DNA of 64,000 nt from CAJXNP01 sp050305935 (GTDB lineage Bacteria; Bacteroidota; Bacteroidia; Cytophagales; Cyclobacteriaceae): the NCBI GenBank assembly GCA_050305935.1, contig JBNLGG010000004.1, positions 72,954-136,953 on the forward strand. The letters run 5' to 3'. Every line of letters begins with the position of its first letter. Position 1 is the stretch's first letter. The notes below the pieces were generated by a model. That model was not told the DNA's origin and searched no databases. It was given only the letters and a program-made list of their open reading frames with translations. Positions 54,860-63,868 of the stretch are shown here, piece by piece. The position numbers and the translations under genes were made by a program.

Positions 54860-55741
54860 TCAATCCACCTGAACCCTTGCATACCGAATCAAACTCCGCA
54901 TCACCAGCTTTCTGATGTCATTCTCCACTTTGAGATCATGCTTTTTGATGATGTACTGAAAATTAAATTCGATCATGTCTTTCTTGATATTCACCGTCCT
55001 TAAGTAATAGGAGTTGGGCTGGATGAACCCGGCATAGGGCTTCACCACTCCCTTCAGGTAACTCTCCAGGCGCTCCACATCATCCACCCTGTCAGCATCC
55101 ATTTCAAAATAGATATTCATTTTATTGATCTGACGTTTCGTATAGTTGACGATTTCATTGGAGAAAACATAGGAATTGGGATAAAACACCAGGTCGCCAT
55201 TTTCATCAAGAATATGGATATTGACAAAGGTGATATCCATGACCGTACCTCTATGATGGCCAATCTTTACAAAATCCCCCAGCGATATCTGATCGGTAAA
55301 CATGATAATCATTCCGTTGATCATATTGGATATATAATCCTTGGAAAGTATGGCGATGGCCGCCGCAATAATTGAAAGGGATGTAAAAACTGCCTTATAG
55401 TCGATGTCAAAGAACAGGAATACAGCCGCAATAAAAATAACCAGGTTGATGATCCCCGCTATCCGCGTCAGGCCGAAAAGAAAATTATCCTGTGCAAAAT
55501 CCGACTTTTTGATTCGGAGAACATAAAAATACGAAAGTATAAATCTGGAAAAGTTAGTGACCAGGTTGCCAATCAAAAAGAAGATAATGGAAAAAAAGTA
55601 ATGATCCTTAATCTGCAGATTTTTGTACCAGCTAAATTGATAGTGGTCGATTACCATCAGTACGATGAGAATAATCAACTTGAAAATGAAGGAAGTCCGG
55701 CCCCGCTGATACCTCCACCCTACATAATCCAGTATATTCAT
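54860..55741 (-). CDS. MscS-family mechanosensitive channel
   Basis: A 293-residue protein with four predicted spans in its first about 130 residues. The pore helix and beta-domain are recognisable: TSLSIIAAAIAILSKDYISN, then MIIMFTDQISLGDFVKIGHH, RGTVMDITFVNIHILDENGD and LVFYPNSYVFSNEIVNYTKR. It is a small MscS paralogue without large extra domains and probably opens on osmotic downshock. Its 3' end lies 47 bases from the second inverted-repeat unit. Confidence 0.9.
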   Translation of the reverse strand: MNILDYVGWRYQRGRTSFIFKLIILIVLMVIDHYQFSWYKNLQIKDHYFFSIIFFLIGNLVTNFSRFILSYFYVLRIKKSDFAQDNFLFGLTRIAGIINLVIFIAAVFLFFDIDYKAVFTSLSIIAAAIAILSKDYISNMINGMIIMFTDQISLGDFVKIGHHRGTVMDITFVNIHILDENGDLVFYPNSYVFSNEIVNYTKRQINKMNIYFEMDADRVDDVERLESYLKGVVKPYAGFIQPNSYYLRTVNIKKDMIEFNFQYIIKKHDLKVENDIRKLVMRSLIRYARVQVD

Positions 55742-55843
55742 TGCACATTATTTTGCTGCAAAAATGAATACCATTTTCTGATTTCTCAACAGTTACCCAT
55801 TATAAGTTTAGCATTTCGGTGTGTGACCCAGGTAAGCGAAGGT

Positions 55844-56242
55844 TCAGGCAGGAACTTGCTCCTTTTTCAGAGGATGGGTAAATAAAATCAGCCCAAAAGC
55901 AATTCCCAACACCGCATAAACCACTCCGGTTACAAGTAGCGATATCGGCAGCCCGCCATCAGGAAGAATCTTCCAGATGGCTATACCCACTATAGTGAAG
56001 TGGGTAAAATTAGCAGTGGCGATTGGGCGGTTATAGATGCCCCCGATCAAGGAGTTTTTCACCATCCAGTTTAGCATGGCAAAGCCGAAGTAAAGTCCTC
56101 CGATTATCTGAACAAATAATAGAGTTATGGTAGATGTTTCTGCTCTTAATGCCGCGGTAATCTGGTCGGGGGCGAAGGTCATTGCAATGCCTGTTATCCC
56201 TAGCACCAAAGCGCTTGATGTCATAATAATTTTTGTGTTCAT
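55844..56242 (-). CDS. Small membrane protein of unknown function
   Basis: A 132-residue protein with four hydrophobic spans, starting MNTKIIMTSSALVLGITGIA, and with little outside them. It ends with a short charged tail. The arrangement resembles small DUF4345/DoxX-type membrane proteins but no motif settles it. It lies 18 bases after the membrane partner of the ECF sigma factor on the same strand and may be part of that operon. Confidence 0.7.
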   Translation of the reverse strand: MNTKIIMTSSALVLGITGIAMTFAPDQITAALRAETSTITLLFVQIIGGLYFGFAMLNWMVKNSLIGGIYNRPIATANFTHFTIVGIAIWKILPDGGLPISLLVTGVVYAVLGIAFGLILFTHPLKKEQVPA

Positions 56243-56260
56243 GGTTTGAATTTGATCTTT

Positions 56261-56854
56261 TTAAATTTCGATTTGCCTTTTTACTTGTTTCACCAATTGG
56301 ATGTACTCCTCCACTTTTTGCTGCATTCTCACCGAAGATCTTTTTCTCACAAACACCCAGCTAAAAATAATCCATGCTACGGTAATTGAATATGCTATGA
56401 TCCCAAACTCCAAATCCCGGGAAGCAAACTCATAGACATATAGGCCAAAGCCAATCGCCAAGACCATAAAATAAATCGCCAATCCCGTTTTATGGAAAAA
56501 TTTCAACCTTGATTGATATAACAGGCTTTGATCCAATTGCTGGTGTGCATTTGTCAGCAGATCGATTTTAGGCATCAGGAGAGTGAGTAAATGACTTTTA
56601 TACCCCAGGCCAAAAATGATCGCCAATAACACAATGACAATTCCGCTATAGGTAGAAGCAAAAGCAAAATCATATCGAAATAAGAAAGTAAAAATATAGG
56701 TGAACGTCAGCGCCAACACGATGATTCCAATTACATGCTTCAGGATCGATCTTCTTTTTATCGATTCGGCCTTTTTTACAATCTCCCTTACCGATGGCAA
56801 GTCAACTTTTCCCTGCTCCTGCCATATTTTTTGTATGTTTTCAAATGTTTCCAT
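56261..56854 (-). CDS. Membrane protein partner of an ECF sigma factor
   Basis: A 197-residue protein starting METFENIQKIWQEQGKVDLP. A soluble N-terminal part of about 35 residues precedes four hydrophobic spans and a basic C-terminal tail (VRMQQKVEEYIQLVKQVKRQ). No cysteine-rich zinc motif is seen. Its ATG shares one base with the sigma gene's TAA, so the two are translationally coupled, as is normal for anti-sigma factors. Anti-sigma function is inferred from position and topology. Confidence 0.7.
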   Translation of the reverse strand: METFENIQKIWQEQGKVDLPSVREIVKKAESIKRRSILKHVIGIIVLALTFTYIFTFLFRYDFAFASTYSGIVIVLLAIIFGLGYKSHLLTLLMPKIDLLTNAHQQLDQSLLYQSRLKFFHKTGLAIYFMVLAIGFGLYVYEFASRDLEFGIIAYSITVAWIIFSWVFVRKRSSVRMQQKVEEYIQLVKQVKRQIEI

Positions 56855-57312
56855 TAGGCCAATAATTTTGATAATGACTTCTTGATTCGATGAATTTTCA
56901 CCCGAATATTCCCTTCGCTGGTTCCCAAAATCTCGGCAATCTCAGGATTTTTCACCCCTTCTAATACCATGGAAATAATTAAACGATCTGTATGCTCCAG
57001 TGAAGCTATTGCGCCGTAAAGCCTGTCAACCATTTCGTCGTCGGGACGATCTGCCTCTGGAATATGCTGTAAACCTTCTGTTGCTTTCTGCTGTCGGATT
57101 TCTTTGTCCAACTGGCGAAGGCAAAGATTCACAGCAATCCTGTAAACCCAGGTACCTACCGACGATTCATTCCTGAATTTGTGTTGATGCAGATGAACCT
57201 GTATAAAAGTCTCCTGAACAAGGTCCTTCGCCCAATCTTCATCATTCGCATAGCCCAGGCATAGCCGGAAGATTTTATGCTGGTATTGCCAGTAAATTTC
57301 TTCAAACTGCAT
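56854..57312 (-). CDS. ECF RNA polymerase sigma factor
   Basis: A 152-residue ECF sigma factor. Region 2: MQFEEIYWQYQHKIFRLCLG and DEDWAKDLVQETFIQVHLHQ. Region 4: IASLEHTDRLIISMVLEGVK and ILGTSEGNIRVKIHRIKKSL. It is shorter than the sigma factor at 19.3 kb and lacks its linker. It is immediately followed by the four-span partner. Divergent from the DoxX gene across a 198-base gap. Confidence 0.93.
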   Translation of the reverse strand: MQFEEIYWQYQHKIFRLCLGYANDEDWAKDLVQETFIQVHLHQHKFRNESSVGTWVYRIAVNLCLRQLDKEIRQQKATEGLQHIPEADRPDDEMVDRLYGAIASLEHTDRLIISMVLEGVKNPEIAEILGTSEGNIRVKIHRIKKSLSKLLA

Positions 57313-57510
57313 ACCTTCTAATTACTTCAATCGAAAAAACCTGTGTGTACTGAACAATCAAATAAATTTCTTTTCATGTTTCATGTTTGCCTTTTGATAC
57401 AAGAATAGTCAATTTGTTACAGTGGACGACAAATTTATTATTCCGGTAATAGCTATCTTTATTTCTTCTATTAAACCAATATCTAACGTTCTAACCTAAA
57501 CAAACTCCTC

Positions 57511-57897
57511 ATGACCAAATACCTTATTCTCGCGTTACGTATCGTCGTTGCCATTATTCTTGTTCAAACCCTGCGTTTTAAATTTACAGCTCATCCTGAC
57601 AGTGTATACATTTTCACCCAGGCGGGTCTGGAGCCTGTAGGTAGAATTGGGATAGGAGTAATGGAATTAATCGCCGCTATTTTAATCCTCATTCCTCGCA
57701 CTGTTTGGATCGGCGCAGGCTTGACAGTCGGACTCATGGCTGGTGCGGTCTTTATGCACCTTACTAAAATCGGTATCGATGTAAGGGGTGATCATGGCAC
57801 CCTTTTTTACACTGCGATCTTTGTGTTCTTGGCTGCCTTCGTCATACTATTACGATATAGAAAAGAGATCCCGGTAATTGGACAAAAGTTAAAATAA
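57511..57897 (+). CDS. DoxX family membrane protein
   Basis: A 128-residue protein with four spans (LILALRIVVAIILVQTLRFK, GRIGIGVMELIAAILILIPR and others). The pattern KFTAHPDSVYIFTQAGLEPV with RIGIGVMELIAAIL matches DoxX-like proteins, a loose family often tied to redox or thiol metabolism. It may be controlled by the divergent ECF sigma factor, which is inference. Confidence 0.85.
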   Translation: MTKYLILALRIVVAIILVQTLRFKFTAHPDSVYIFTQAGLEPVGRIGIGVMELIAAILILIPRTVWIGAGLTVGLMAGAVFMHLTKIGIDVRGDHGTLFYTAIFVFLAAFVILLRYRKEIPVIGQKLK

Positions 57898-58336
57898 AAC
57901 CCAGTGCCCGGTTCTTTCTCTTACCTTTGAAAGATGGAGAACCGGAAAGCCATCTTGTTTTTATTGGCGGCAGATCAGGGTTTTCTGTTAAGCCTGGTTC
58001 CTATTTCTCAATGGAGGTGTTTTTCTGAAATCGGACAAATAGATTTCCCGGTGAACCTTAGAAATTCTTTTTAAATTTTACCCATTTGCGTAATCTTCCA
58101 TTAGCTTGAAACTAGCTGGCCCATCGTCGTAGCTTCCTGTGTGAAGCATTTGAATTCATTTTCCCTCTGCGATCTTCTCAAACACAACTTTTACCATTGA
58201 CGGTGGATGGATCGCTCAATAAACTTCATTCTTCCCGCAAGTTTAGCTCAATGTCGCTTGTAGTTTCACAAACATTAATTAACTTCCTGATTCATAGATA
58301 AATTTATTGAAAGCTTATTATATCAAAATGTTATCG
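57898..58336. other. Intergenic region between DoxX and the cold-shock gene
   Basis: CCGGTTCT at 57908-57915 pairs with AGAACCGG at 57938-57945 and may end the doxX transcript, although there is no T-run. A 46-residue frame at 57934-58074 starts inside this stem and looks unlike a protein, so I do not call it. No tRNA or other RNA was recognised in the rest. Confidence 0.4.
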
Positions 58337-58483
58337 TAAATTTGACACTGGAAAGAAGTAAAAGCATTTCTAGCGTAAGCCAAGGTATTAAGCTTATTTA
58401 GCATTGATTTTATTCCTTCCTTTTTGTAAATAGCTTAGTAACAAAAAACGCGGGTAAAACCGTGAGCTTATAATTAACAAATA
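58337..58483 (+). promoter_or_regulatory. Promoter and long leader of the cold-shock gene
   Basis: TAAATTTG at 58337-58344 fits TAnnTTTG exactly. The distance to the ATG (58484) gives a leader of about 130 bases, which is typical of cold-shock mRNAs whose structure regulates translation. The leader includes many A/T tracts and a GTAACAAAAAAC stretch, with no clear SD sequence. Confidence 0.45.
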
Positions 58484-58678
58484 ATGAAACAAGGTACAGT
58501 GAAATTCTTTAATAATTCCAAAGGGTTTGGATTTATTAAGCCATCAGATCAAGGAGAAGATATTTTTGTTCACCAAAGTGGACTTATTGACGAGATTCGT
58601 GAAAACGATAGGGTAGAATTTGATGTTGAAAGAGGTAAAAAAGGTATGAATGCTGTGAACGTAAAAGTCATTGATTAA
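58484..58678 (+). CDS. Cold-shock domain protein
   Basis: A 64-residue single-domain nucleic-acid-binding protein. RNP1 and RNP2 are visible as GTVKFFNNSKGFGFIKP and GEDIFVHQSGL. The surrounding MKQ...VNVKVID is the usual CspA-type frame. It acts as an RNA chaperone or antiterminator. It has a long leader and its own terminator. Confidence 0.96.
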   Translation: MKQGTVKFFNNSKGFGFIKPSDQGEDIFVHQSGLIDEIRENDRVEFDVERGKKGMNAVNVKVID

Positions 58679-58702
58679 TTAAATATCCTTTTTTTATTAG
58701 GA

Positions 58703-58729
58703 AAAGCCATCTAATCAATGGCTTTTTTT
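58703..58729 (+). terminator. Intrinsic terminator after the cold-shock gene
   Basis: AAAGCCAT pairs with ATGGCTTT around a seven-base loop and continues into a T-run. It starts 25 bases after the stop codon. Confidence 0.85.
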
Positions 58730-58957
58730 GTTTTCAGTAAAACGAAGGCTCTTTTACCATCAATATTTATTTGTCGGATTCTCAGAAAAACTTTTATCCT
58801 TATTGTTGACTGAACGGCCTATCAAAATTAGCAATTGGATAAACACTAATATTACTTCTATTGATACAGGGCTTTTTATTAAACATCTTATGGTTTCAAA
58901 TTATTCGTGATTTCCAACTTTGTCAAACTTAAAAAATATCTATTTTGAAGAACCAAA

Positions 58958-59470
58958 ATGATAAGACAAATGAAGCTCTCACAAATATTTTTAACCCTAA
59001 TTATCTTCCCACATTTTTCGATCGCCCAATCCTTCACCCTCCCCTCACCGGATTCTGAAAAGATCGTGCATCAGATGCATTCGGAAGAATCTATGGATGA
59101 AACCATTTACATCTACCTCCTCCAGAACTTTACTTCCAAAAAGCCTCAGGAAAACAAGCAGTATTATGAATGGGATCATGATCATCTCTGCGCATTCACG
59201 CCTGATTTTGATAAGGGAGTATGTTATTCCCTTTTTCAGTGTAAAGAAGCCGGAGGCATTACGGTTACTGTTCGATTTCCCCACGTGGAAAAAGAAAAAC
59301 TGATCCGGTGGGTAGAACAAATTCATGCGGTCGATAAGCAGCCATCGGATACCAATGTCTGGAAGGATGATTTCTCAAAATATGAACCTGAAGAACCTGA
59401 ACCCGGATGTTATTATACCATATGGGAGGAAGGTGGGAAATCATGGGTAAAGTTGCATTGTGGGTGTTGA
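58958..59470 (+). CDS. Secreted protein of unknown function
   Basis: A 170-residue protein with a signal peptide (MKLSQIFLTLIIFPHFSIAQ, from the second ATG at 58970; the frame also opens four codons earlier). The mature part is acidic and ends in a KLHCGC cysteine pair. Two more cysteines lie near the middle (AFTPDFDKGVCYSLFQCKEA). No family recognised. It is monocistronic. Confidence 0.65.
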   Translation: MIRQMKLSQIFLTLIIFPHFSIAQSFTLPSPDSEKIVHQMHSEESMDETIYIYLLQNFTSKKPQENKQYYEWDHDHLCAFTPDFDKGVCYSLFQCKEAGGITVTVRFPHVEKEKLIRWVEQIHAVDKQPSDTNVWKDDFSKYEPEEPEPGCYYTIWEEGGKSWVKLHCGC

Positions 59471-59600
59471 CGCGGAGAGTTTATTTTCTTCGAGGGATTT
59501 TGTAGATAATCGCGACAGGACTTCCAGCATTCCACGGGAAAGATCCCAAAGAATCAGGGAGTTGTCTCCTTTTAATAGTTACATAATAAACTCCCTACCC

Positions 59601-60203
59601 CTACTTCTTTTGAAGGAACTTCAGATCAAACCAGGACCGGTCGACAAACACCTCGGCAAGCTTTTTATTGACGTAGGTGTAGATATTCACTTTACCATTA
59701 GGCAATGAAAGCTTATAGGTGTGTTCTTTTATCAGCTCAAGCGGACAAAATGTGAGAAATCTTTCCGAGAAAATGGAGTTAATTCCCTCCGGCTCAGCGA
59801 AGTACAGGGTAACCGTGGAAAACTGTACCAATCCTTTTGGCATTTCCAATTTTTCATTAGGAAAGCGATAATAGTGATACTGCTCTTCTTTTTTTTGGAA
59901 GGCAGAAGAGTCTTCCATTTCTTCGTTCATGTACACGCTGTTGTAGCTCGACATTAGAATATCATTTTCATAGATCACCTTGTTATTGGTCGTACGGTTA
60001 TACTCCTTCCATAATACTTTGAAGTTCACATCAGATTTTACCTCATAGATATGCGTATTGTCCAAAGCCGTGCGACGCGCTTTCACCTCGCCGATCTCTT
60101 TCTCACCCAGATGAATGGAGAAATTCACATCCTGAGAAATGGCCGATTGAACACAAAAAAAGGATAAACCTATTAAAAAAGTAAACCAGGTGATTTTTGA
60201 CAT
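59601..60203 (-). CDS. DUF6134-like secreted protein
   Basis: A 200-residue protein with an N-terminal signal (MSKITWFTFLIGLSFFCVQS). The mature part has a beta-rich pattern with YEVKSDVNFKVLWKEYNRTT and LEMPKGLVQFSTVTLYFAEP, resembling Bacteroidota DUF6134 proteins. Function is unknown. It ends LKFLQKK. The gene is alone on its strand before the lipoprotein pair. Confidence 0.65.
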   Translation of the reverse strand: MSKITWFTFLIGLSFFCVQSAISQDVNFSIHLGEKEIGEVKARRTALDNTHIYEVKSDVNFKVLWKEYNRTTNNKVIYENDILMSSYNSVYMNEEMEDSSAFQKKEEQYHYYRFPNEKLEMPKGLVQFSTVTLYFAEPEGINSIFSERFLTFCPLELIKEHTYKLSLPNGKVNIYTYVNKKLAEVFVDRSWFDLKFLQKK

Positions 60204-60284
60204 AAACCAAATATAGTTAAAGCATGGTATACTTTTAATTGGGCTACCCTAAATATTCTCCGATGGCCTCGCGTGGAGATAGGG

Positions 60285-61106
60285 TTATTTCACCTGGCTT
60301 TTCAAGACTGCGTTCTCTTGTGTGGAGACAACTTCCTCAATTTGTTCCAGCTCTTTTGAGATGGCCCCACGCTTGATCAAGGTGTATTGTTTCACCCCTA
60401 TTTTATCAAACCAATCTTCCCAAATGGCCATCACACGATCCCACTCCATGTCTTTTTCTCGCGGTGAAGCTTCTACCAGCACAATGTGCAGATCTGGAAA
60501 TTTATCTTTTACATCCTGTAGTTTCACCTGATTTTTCCCAACAATGGGATATCCATCAGTGAGTATAAAAAGGTAATTCGACGTCATGGAGTCTTTGACA
60601 TAGTCCACCTTAAGATCTTCATAAAAATATTTCCAGATATCAGCGCCATGATAGGCTTCCGGATCATTGCTGAAGTGGGCTTCTTTGTACAGGGAATCAA
60701 GATTAGCATGAAAATCTTTGCGCCGTTCGTCTTCCTGAGACCTCCGGTAGATCTGCTGGATATTGTCCATATTGACATACAAGCGGTCTTCAAAAACATC
60801 TTGCCTTAAGCGACTACCCTTTTGCGGGGCGATGACCACCTTGATCTCATCGCGCGACTTGATGTACAGATTTTTCTGCACGTTATCTTCAAATAGCGAA
60901 TAGATCTTTTGAATGATCTCCTTGTCGCGGCTTGACTGATTATCCTGGACGATGATCCTATCAGACAGGTCGAGCAAAATGATGAAATTGTTCTTTATTC
61001 TGGGCTTTTTATCCTTTTTTTTCTCCGGCATGGTGCAACTAACCACCACAGCCGCAAGCGTTAAAAAGAGGACAGCAGATCTGTATATTGATGTATATGA
61101 AGTCAT
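60285..61106 (-). CDS. Lipoprotein with a von Willebrand-A-like fold
   Basis: A 273-residue protein with a lipoprotein signal (AVLFLTLAAVVVSC). The segment NNFIILLDLSDRIIVQDNQS looks like the first strand and metal site of a VWA domain (DxSxx), and SNYLFILTDGYPIVGKNQVK looks like its later DG strand. The metal-site residues are not in the exact DxSxS form, so binding is uncertain. It follows the coiled-coil membrane protein by 38 bases and probably works with it. Unrecognised family. Confidence 0.65.
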   Translation of the reverse strand: MTSYTSIYRSAVLFLTLAAVVVSCTMPEKKKDKKPRIKNNFIILLDLSDRIIVQDNQSSRDKEIIQKIYSLFEDNVQKNLYIKSRDEIKVVIAPQKGSRLRQDVFEDRLYVNMDNIQQIYRRSQEDERRKDFHANLDSLYKEAHFSNDPEAYHGADIWKYFYEDLKVDYVKDSMTSNYLFILTDGYPIVGKNQVKLQDVKDKFPDLHIVLVEASPREKDMEWDRVMAIWEDWFDKIGVKQYTLIKRGAISKELEQIEEVVSTQENAVLKSQVK

Positions 61107-61144
61107 TTTTTTCAGATTTTAAATTGAAATATGAACGCAAACAG

Positions 61145-62338
61145 CTACGATTTTTTACTGACTACTTTCACCGTACCTGTTTTGATGTCATGCTTATCTT
61201 CAAATGATTTCTTGATCACCAGCACACTCTCCTTTACATCTTTCATATTGGCGGGAGATAGGTAAGTAACCCAGCCGGATGTGAACTGATCGATATACTT
61301 TTTCAAGTTGCCATACATGACGGTAGCCACATCCTCGCGGTAGTCAACAATCCGCTGCTTCAGAGCTGAGGGATCTTTTAGTTTTGCTTCCAATACTTTA
61401 ATATCGGCCTGAAAATGCTTGATGATCTTCTTGATATTGCCAATCACCTGGCGCTTGTCCCATTCCCTTAACATGGAATCCAACAGGATACTCCACACGA
61501 TGTATACCAGGAACCCAAAAGAAAGGATAATATAAAAGGTAGAGCTGGTCGACCAATGTTCCGTCGCCAAACCCATCAATTCTTTCGCACTTTCAATATT
61601 GCTATGGATAATCATTGCGAGCAGGAAGTCTACTACAAAAGTGACTCCGATGAGCAGGGACAAATACAAGTATTTCACTTTGTCTTTCAATTCCAGCAAC
61701 ACATGAAATGCCCAACCAAACGCGTAAAAAACGAACGGTACCAATACCAACAGAAAGTTAAACTGCAGAGCTTCGATCAATTCATACGATTGCGGCATGA
61801 CGCTACCTACACCTGCCCCTTCAGCTATTCCTTCAGCTATCGCTTCAAAGTCAATGTATAAAGCCTTGTAAGCTGCTGATACATAAAAAAAGAACAAATA
61901 TCCCGTTAAACAAACCAGGATAAACAAGTTGATGGAAAACTTCATCGGGCTAAACGATTCCGTTTTTAGCTTCTCTGTATCCTGTGCACGGGACTCACGG
62001 ATGTTCAATAATTCCTCCCTATGCGCCTCGATTTTTTCTTCCTTCTCCTTAATCTCATTCTGAATAAGCTCGTTTTCAGCCTCGATAGCCTTTTTCTCCT
62101 TTTCGAGGGCTTTCACTTCTTTCAGCCGGTCTTTTTTTTCAGCTTCAGTAAAACCTTTGTAAGGTTCTTCCACCAAATCACCATTTATGATCAGGTCCAG
62201 ATAGGATGCATACACATCCGGATCGCCCTTTACAGTGCCTGCTTTTTCATATCCGAAATCATACAGGTTCACTTTTTCAACATGATGAGACACCTTCATA
62301 GTGGGTTTCTCGTCAACAATGCTCGCAGTTTTTGCCAT
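61145..62338 (-). CDS. Coiled-coil membrane protein of unknown function
   Basis: A 397-residue protein. Residues about 65-130 form a long charged coiled coil (KEVKALEKEKKAIEAENELI and onward), followed by four or so hydrophobic spans at about 132-300 and a basic C-terminal soluble part ending VSKKS. It is not a known transporter by motif. With the lipoprotein downstream it forms a two-gene group: a cytoplasmic/inner-membrane scaffold and a lipid-anchored partner, as inferred. Confidence 0.65.
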   Translation of the reverse strand: MAKTASIVDEKPTMKVSHHVEKVNLYDFGYEKAGTVKGDPDVYASYLDLIINGDLVEEPYKGFTEAEKKDRLKEVKALEKEKKAIEAENELIQNEIKEKEEKIEAHREELLNIRESRAQDTEKLKTESFSPMKFSINLFILVCLTGYLFFFYVSAAYKALYIDFEAIAEGIAEGAGVGSVMPQSYELIEALQFNFLLVLVPFVFYAFGWAFHVLLELKDKVKYLYLSLLIGVTFVVDFLLAMIIHSNIESAKELMGLATEHWSTSSTFYIILSFGFLVYIVWSILLDSMLREWDKRQVIGNIKKIIKHFQADIKVLEAKLKDPSALKQRIVDYREDVATVMYGNLKKYIDQFTSGWVTYLSPANMKDVKESVLVIKKSFEDKHDIKTGTVKVVSKKS

Positions 62339-62731
62339 GGATCGATTGATTTATTTAAAAGGTAACAAGAACAATTTAACCCATCGAAAGGCCTTCAGGA
62401 AATCGGTAACATGACCGTGCAAAAAATCAATGTACAGGTGAATTGCAAAGATGAACAATATGAAAAGCAATGATTAAAAAAGATTCTTTCCCTGCCATAG
62501 CTTCATCGATGGGAATGGAGATTAGTAAAAAAACGACCCATTTATTAGTATTTGGAAAGATCCACTGGCCCAGCTTTTTATAAATTTCCGGATATGCTGT
62601 TCAACGACTAAATGAAGCTACTGCCATCGAAGAGCATTACATTTTTAGATGAAAAGGGTGATACCGTGCCGCTTTTAGAAGGGGTGAAATACAAGACTGG
62701 CCAGTTGAGAATCAGAAGCCCGAAGGTGTGA
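62339..62731. other. Gap with one short frame, possible gene remnant
   Basis: A 39-codon frame at 62612-62731 reads MKLLPSKSITFLDEKGDTVP and then LLEGVKYKTGQLRIRSPKV. It has the beta-strand look of the end of a larger enzyme, such as a glycosidase C-terminal domain, but nothing upstream continues it. It may be a degraded tail. The other bases, 62339-62611, show no feature I can support. The stop touches the convergent SelW-like gene (62732). Confidence 0.3.
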
Positions 62732-63004
62732 CTATTTGTCGGAATGCCCCAAATCCTTATCCGGTGAAATTTTATCCCGCACCATTTGTTTCAATTCTTT
62801 GATATCTGGAAAGCGCCCTTCATCCTTTCGGGAAAAAAGGAGTTCATTGTTCACAAAGATATTATAGACTCCTCCTGTCCCGGGTCGTAATCTCATTTCG
62901 TGGATTTCATCGGGAAATGTTTGTAAAAGTTCCTGCGCCATCCAGAAGGCCCTAAGTGTCCAGCGGCACATGGTGCAGTATTCTATGGTGATGATATTTT
63001 CCAT
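62732..63004 (-). CDS. SelT/SelW/SelH-like (Rdx) protein
   Basis: About 90 residues from the ATG at 63004 (MENIITIEYCTMCRWTLRAF). The CxxC pair (CTMC) and the LRPGTGGVYNIFVNNELLFS segment match the bacterial SelW/Rdx family, a thioredoxin-like redox protein. Cysteines take the place of selenocysteine. A three-residue-longer start at 63013 is also possible. It is divergent from endonuclease III. Confidence 0.88.
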   Translation of the reverse strand: MENIITIEYCTMCRWTLRAFWMAQELLQTFPDEIHEMRLRPGTGGVYNIFVNNELLFSRKDEGRFPDIKELKQMVRDKISPDKDLGHSDK

Positions 63005-63164
63005 TAGGTTCAATTATCGGTAAAATTAGGGTAATAATGGATTTGTCAACAGCCTTCATTCCCAATTCTTCAAAATCCCATTTCACTTTATCATTGTGCA
63101 TTTTAAAACAATCCCCTTTGGCATACGATTTTGCTCTATATTTAGCGATTAAAAAATTGTCGCA

Positions 63165-63800
63165 ATGACCAAAAAAGAAAAGGCCCTTGCCATCGCAAAC
63201 ATTCTCGAAACTCATTTCCCCGAAGTACCGATCCCGCTTGTACATCGGGATACATATACATTACTGATTGCGGTACTTCTCTCTGCTCAATGTACAGACG
63301 AGCGGGTAAATAAAACCACCCCCTTTCTTTTTGAAAAAGCGGACAATCCCTTTGACATGGCAGCCTTGCCGGTCGAGCAAATCAAAGACATCATTCGTCC
63401 TTGTGGGCTGTCTCCACGAAAATCCCAGGCCATTTCTGACCTCTCGAAAATCTTGATCGAGAAATACAAAGGTGAGGTACCCAAAACCTTTGAAGAGCTG
63501 GAAGCGCTTCCGGGCGTTGGACATAAAACGGCATCGGTCGTAATGTCACAGGCCTTCGGGTTTCCCGCATTCCCAGTCGATACACATATCCATCGATTGG
63601 CCTATCGCTGGGGACTTTCTAATGGAAAAAGCGTGGAGCAAACAGAGAAGGACCTAAAAAGGATTTACCCGGAAGAAACCTGGAACAAACTTCACCTTCA
63701 AATCATTTATTTTGGTCGCAAATACTGTCCGGCCCGAGGCCATGATCCACATGCCTGCCCGGTGTGTAGCCTGTACGGGAGGAAAAGTTTGTTCACCTAA
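63165..63800 (+). CDS. nth: Endonuclease III
   Basis: A 211-residue DNA glycosylase/AP lyase for oxidised pyrimidines. The helix-hairpin-helix LEALPGVGHKTASVVMSQAF contains the catalytic lysine, and the aspartate is in FPVDTHIHRLAYRWGL. The four-cysteine iron-sulfur loop is CPARGHDPHACPVCSLYGRK near the end, with the first cysteine of the family in RKYC. Length is normal. Confidence 0.98.
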   Translation: MTKKEKALAIANILETHFPEVPIPLVHRDTYTLLIAVLLSAQCTDERVNKTTPFLFEKADNPFDMAALPVEQIKDIIRPCGLSPRKSQAISDLSKILIEKYKGEVPKTFEELEALPGVGHKTASVVMSQAFGFPAFPVDTHIHRLAYRWGLSNGKSVEQTEKDLKRIYPEETWNKLHLQIIYFGRKYCPARGHDPHACPVCSLYGRKSLFT

Positions 63801-63846
63801 AACAGCTTTGGCAATAAAATTGACAGCAAGGCATTTTATTGTTGAT

Positions 63847-63854
63847 TACATTTG
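63847..63854 (+). promoter_or_regulatory. Candidate Bacteroidota -7 promoter element
   Basis: TACATTTG fits TAnnTTTG exactly and lies 15 bases before the ATG of the last gene. A TTG occurs at 63820-63822 at a spacing of 24 bases. Confidence 0.4.
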
Positions 63855-63868
63855 AATAAATAGCTGTT

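Noticed and set aside
54663..54863. N-terminal extension of the intact GxxExxY protein
   Set aside because: The 67 residues are translated repeat sequence (FFNHEKNEKNKKRN) and the family starts at MTMEIL. I use the ATG at 54662.
57934..58074. 46-codon frame between DoxX and the cold-shock gene
   Set aside because: It starts inside an inverted repeat and has an odd composition, with no promoter or conserved motif.
60246..60285. Stem ACCCTA...TAGGGT with inner CTCC/GGAG after the VWA-like gene
   Set aside because: The loop is long and no T-run follows on the minus strand, so I cannot support it as a terminator.
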